Source: Streptomyces sp. 846.5 (GTDB lineage: Bacteria > Actinomycetota > Actinomycetes > Streptomycetales > Streptomycetaceae). From it: a stretch of DNA of 64,000 nt. The position numbers were made by a program, and so were the translations under genes. Shown here in pieces: positions 62,784 to 64,000 of the stretch. Location of the stretch: the NCBI RefSeq assembly GCF_004365705.1, contig NZ_SOBN01000003.1, forward strand, positions 186,001 to 250,000. Direction: 5' to 3'. Every line of letters starts with the position of its first letter. Within the stretch, counting starts at the first letter, position 1. A model generated the notes under the pieces. The model saw only the letters and a program-made list of their open reading frames with translations, was not told where the DNA came from and did not search any database.

Positions 62784-63151
62784 TCTACCTCGATCTGCCC
62801 GAGCTCCTGGTGATCGTCGAGAGGGTCACCGGCTCGCGGCATGCCGTGCGTGACTTCGGCCTCCTGCAATCCTCGGTCGAGCGTCCGAAGACCGACGTGT
62901 TCGGCGTCGAGGCATACCCCACGTTGCTCGAGAAGGCTGCCGCGCTGCTGCACTCTCTGGCGCGCAATCACGCACCGGTGGACGGTAACAAGCGCACGGC
63001 ATGGATTGCCATGCGGATCATGCTGCGGCTCAACGGTGTCCAGTTGAGTGCTCCGGTCGATGACGCCGAGGTGTTCGTGAACGCCGTCGCCGTGGGCGAG
63101 TTGGAGGTCCCCGAGATCGCCAAGCAGCTCCAGGCGTGGGTGATCGCCTGA
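62780..63151 (+). CDS. doc: Doc/Fic-type toxin
   Basis: The protein has 123 residues, from GTG 62780. The Fic/Doc active site is HAPVDGNKRTAW, where family members usually have HxFxDGNKR; here Pro replaces the Phe. The N-terminus IYLDLPELLVIVERVTG and the helix GLLQSSVERP also fit. Doc-type proteins transfer phosphate or AMP to translation factors such as EF-Tu and stop translation. With the RHH partner this is a type II toxin-antitoxin. The window also carries a divergent EF-Tu gene, a possible coincidence. Confidence 0.88.
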   Translation: MIYLDLPELLVIVERVTGSRHAVRDFGLLQSSVERPKTDVFGVEAYPTLLEKAAALLHSLARNHAPVDGNKRTAWIAMRIMLRLNGVQLSAPVDDAEVFVNAVAVGELEVPEIAKQLQAWVIA

Positions 63152-63321
63152 GGCGTCGGCGACTGCAGCCCGGGAGAGGAGAGTTGAGGCCCTGGCTTCT
63201 GACCTTGCCTGCTTCGGCCACCGGGACGTGGAACGTATCAGTGCTCCCAGAGGGAGCACCGCGCAGCGCCGGGACGGCTCCCTGCGGGGTCGGTTCGCGG
63301 TCGCGTTCGCGGGGGGACTCT

Positions 63322-63756
63322 TCAGTCGAGGCAGAACTCGTTGCCTTCGACGTCCTGCATCACGATGCACGACTCGTTGAAGCCGTCGGCGCGTAGGACC
63401 TGGACGCAGGTCGCGCCGAGGGCGAGCAGGCGGGCGCATTCGGCCTCCAGGGTGGCGAGGCGCTCCTCGCCCACGAGGCCGGTGCCGACTCGGACATCGA
63501 GGTGCACCCTGTTCTTGACGACCTTGCCTTCGGGGACGCGCTGGAAGAACAGTCGCGGGCCTTCGCCGGAGGGGTCGACGCAGGCGAACGCCGAGCCCTG
63601 GTGCTCGGGCGGGAGGGAGCGGTCGAATTCGTCCCAGTCGGCGAACCCCGGGGGCGGGGGCGGCACGACGTAGCCCAGCACCTCGCACCAGAAGCGGGCG
63701 ACGCGCTCGGGGTCTGCACAGTCGAAGGTGACCTGGAACTTCTTGATCGACGCCAT
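63322..63756 (-). CDS. VOC-fold (glyoxalase-like) protein
   Basis: This 144-residue protein starts MASIKKFQVTFDCADPERVARFWCEVLGY. The middle has RLFFQRVPEGKVVKNRVHLDV and the end MQDVEGNEFCLD with the metal-ligand Glu. It is a paralogue of the protein at 6272-6727, with the same segment order. The GGG/CCC-rich DNA around it and the GCCC repeat at 63941 are upstream on the - strand. Function unknown. Confidence 0.87.
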   Translation of the reverse strand: MASIKKFQVTFDCADPERVARFWCEVLGYVVPPPPPGFADWDEFDRSLPPEHQGSAFACVDPSGEGPRLFFQRVPEGKVVKNRVHLDVRVGTGLVGEERLATLEAECARLLALGATCVQVLRADGFNESCIVMQDVEGNEFCLD

Positions 63757-63940
63757 TGGTCCACGGTAGCGCGCGCCGGGGCCGAGGGGTGCGGTGGGTG
63801 GTTGGGTCGTCTAGGATCACTCGGGCTCGCGTGGGCGGGGGAGGACAGTGTCGGGTACTGGGGGCGGAGGGTCAACTTGGTGGGTGAAACTCGCGCCTTC
63901 TGGGTCGTAACCCCTGGGCAGGGTGCGATCGTTGAACCCC

Positions 63941-63964
63941 GCCCGCCCGCCCGCCCGCCCGCCC
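63941..63964. repeat. GCCC tetranucleotide repeat, six copies
   Basis: Six perfect GCCC units in a gene-free end of the window. Such simple repeats can change unit number between strains. Confidence 0.85.
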
Positions 63965-64000
63965 GGTGCCGGTCCTGTCCGCGGGCGATGCTGTCGTCCG

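Noticed and set aside
63760-64000. Possible gene start at the end of the window (GTG with GGAGGACA upstream at about 63849)
   Set aside because: The frame stops after about 20 codons; the rest is repeat-rich and no gene could be supported.

Overview
The window is very GC-rich with strong third-position GC bias. Its genes are typical of Streptomycetaceae (Streptomyces or a close relative such as Kitasatospora or Streptacidiphilus): FmdB, mycothiol-dependent and F420-dependent enzymes, an RNase H/acid phosphatase fusion, an actinobacterial RNase P RNA, and the dispersed inverted repeat built on GTCGCGCAGTTCCCCGCGCC. No rRNA, CRISPR array, intact insertion sequence or prophage was seen.

Region 1 (1-9000) is patchy. 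It holds an FmdB protein, a coiled-coil protein, tRNA-Val(UAC), and next to the tRNA a two-gene unit ending in an AbiEii-type nucleotidyltransferase. A TfoX-like protein, a secreted S53 peptidase, two glyoxalase-fold proteins and small zinc-ribbon proteins follow. The intergenic DNA carries unusually perfect palindromes.

Region 2 (9000-27100) is metabolic and regulatory. It has an orphan sugar-type binding lipoprotein behind a LacI-type operator, a luciferase-like monooxygenase with its FMN reductase behind a MarR-type operator, and a divergent second EF-Tu with a structured leader. It also has Ogt, two DHA2 exporters (one beside a MarR gene, the other fused to a winged-helix domain), a GT39 protein, and a Mn exporter behind a yybP-ykoY riboswitch. 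A methyltransferase gene here appears frameshifted.

Region 3 (27100-53150) is the most coherent part. It is a steroid side-chain-type catabolic locus with a KstR orthologue. The genes are a CYP125-like P450, a [3Fe-4S] ferredoxin, an aldehyde dehydrogenase, FadA5-like and Ltp1-like thiolases, a FadE34-like double acyl-CoA dehydrogenase, ChsH3-like hydratase, Hsd4A-like dehydrogenase, a zinc alcohol dehydrogenase, an F420-type oxidoreductase and an MBL hydrolase. Perfect KstR boxes (TnnAACnnGTTnnA) precede the MBL gene, kstR, fadE34 and chsH3. A second palindrome, CTGACGGnnCGTCAG, is paired with KstR-type sites at four promoters. No ring-degradation genes are present, and the locus encloses a GT4 / methyltransferase / alpha-toroid module plus envelope proteins.

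Region 4 (53150-64000) is mostly housekeeping: an S9 peptidase, Nif3, a zinc-ribbon coiled-coil protein that seems to start with CTG, RNase H/phosphatase, YaaA, an RNB ribonuclease, a Uma2 nuclease, rnpB, a ribbon-helix-helix/Doc toxin-antitoxin pair and a glyoxalase-fold protein.
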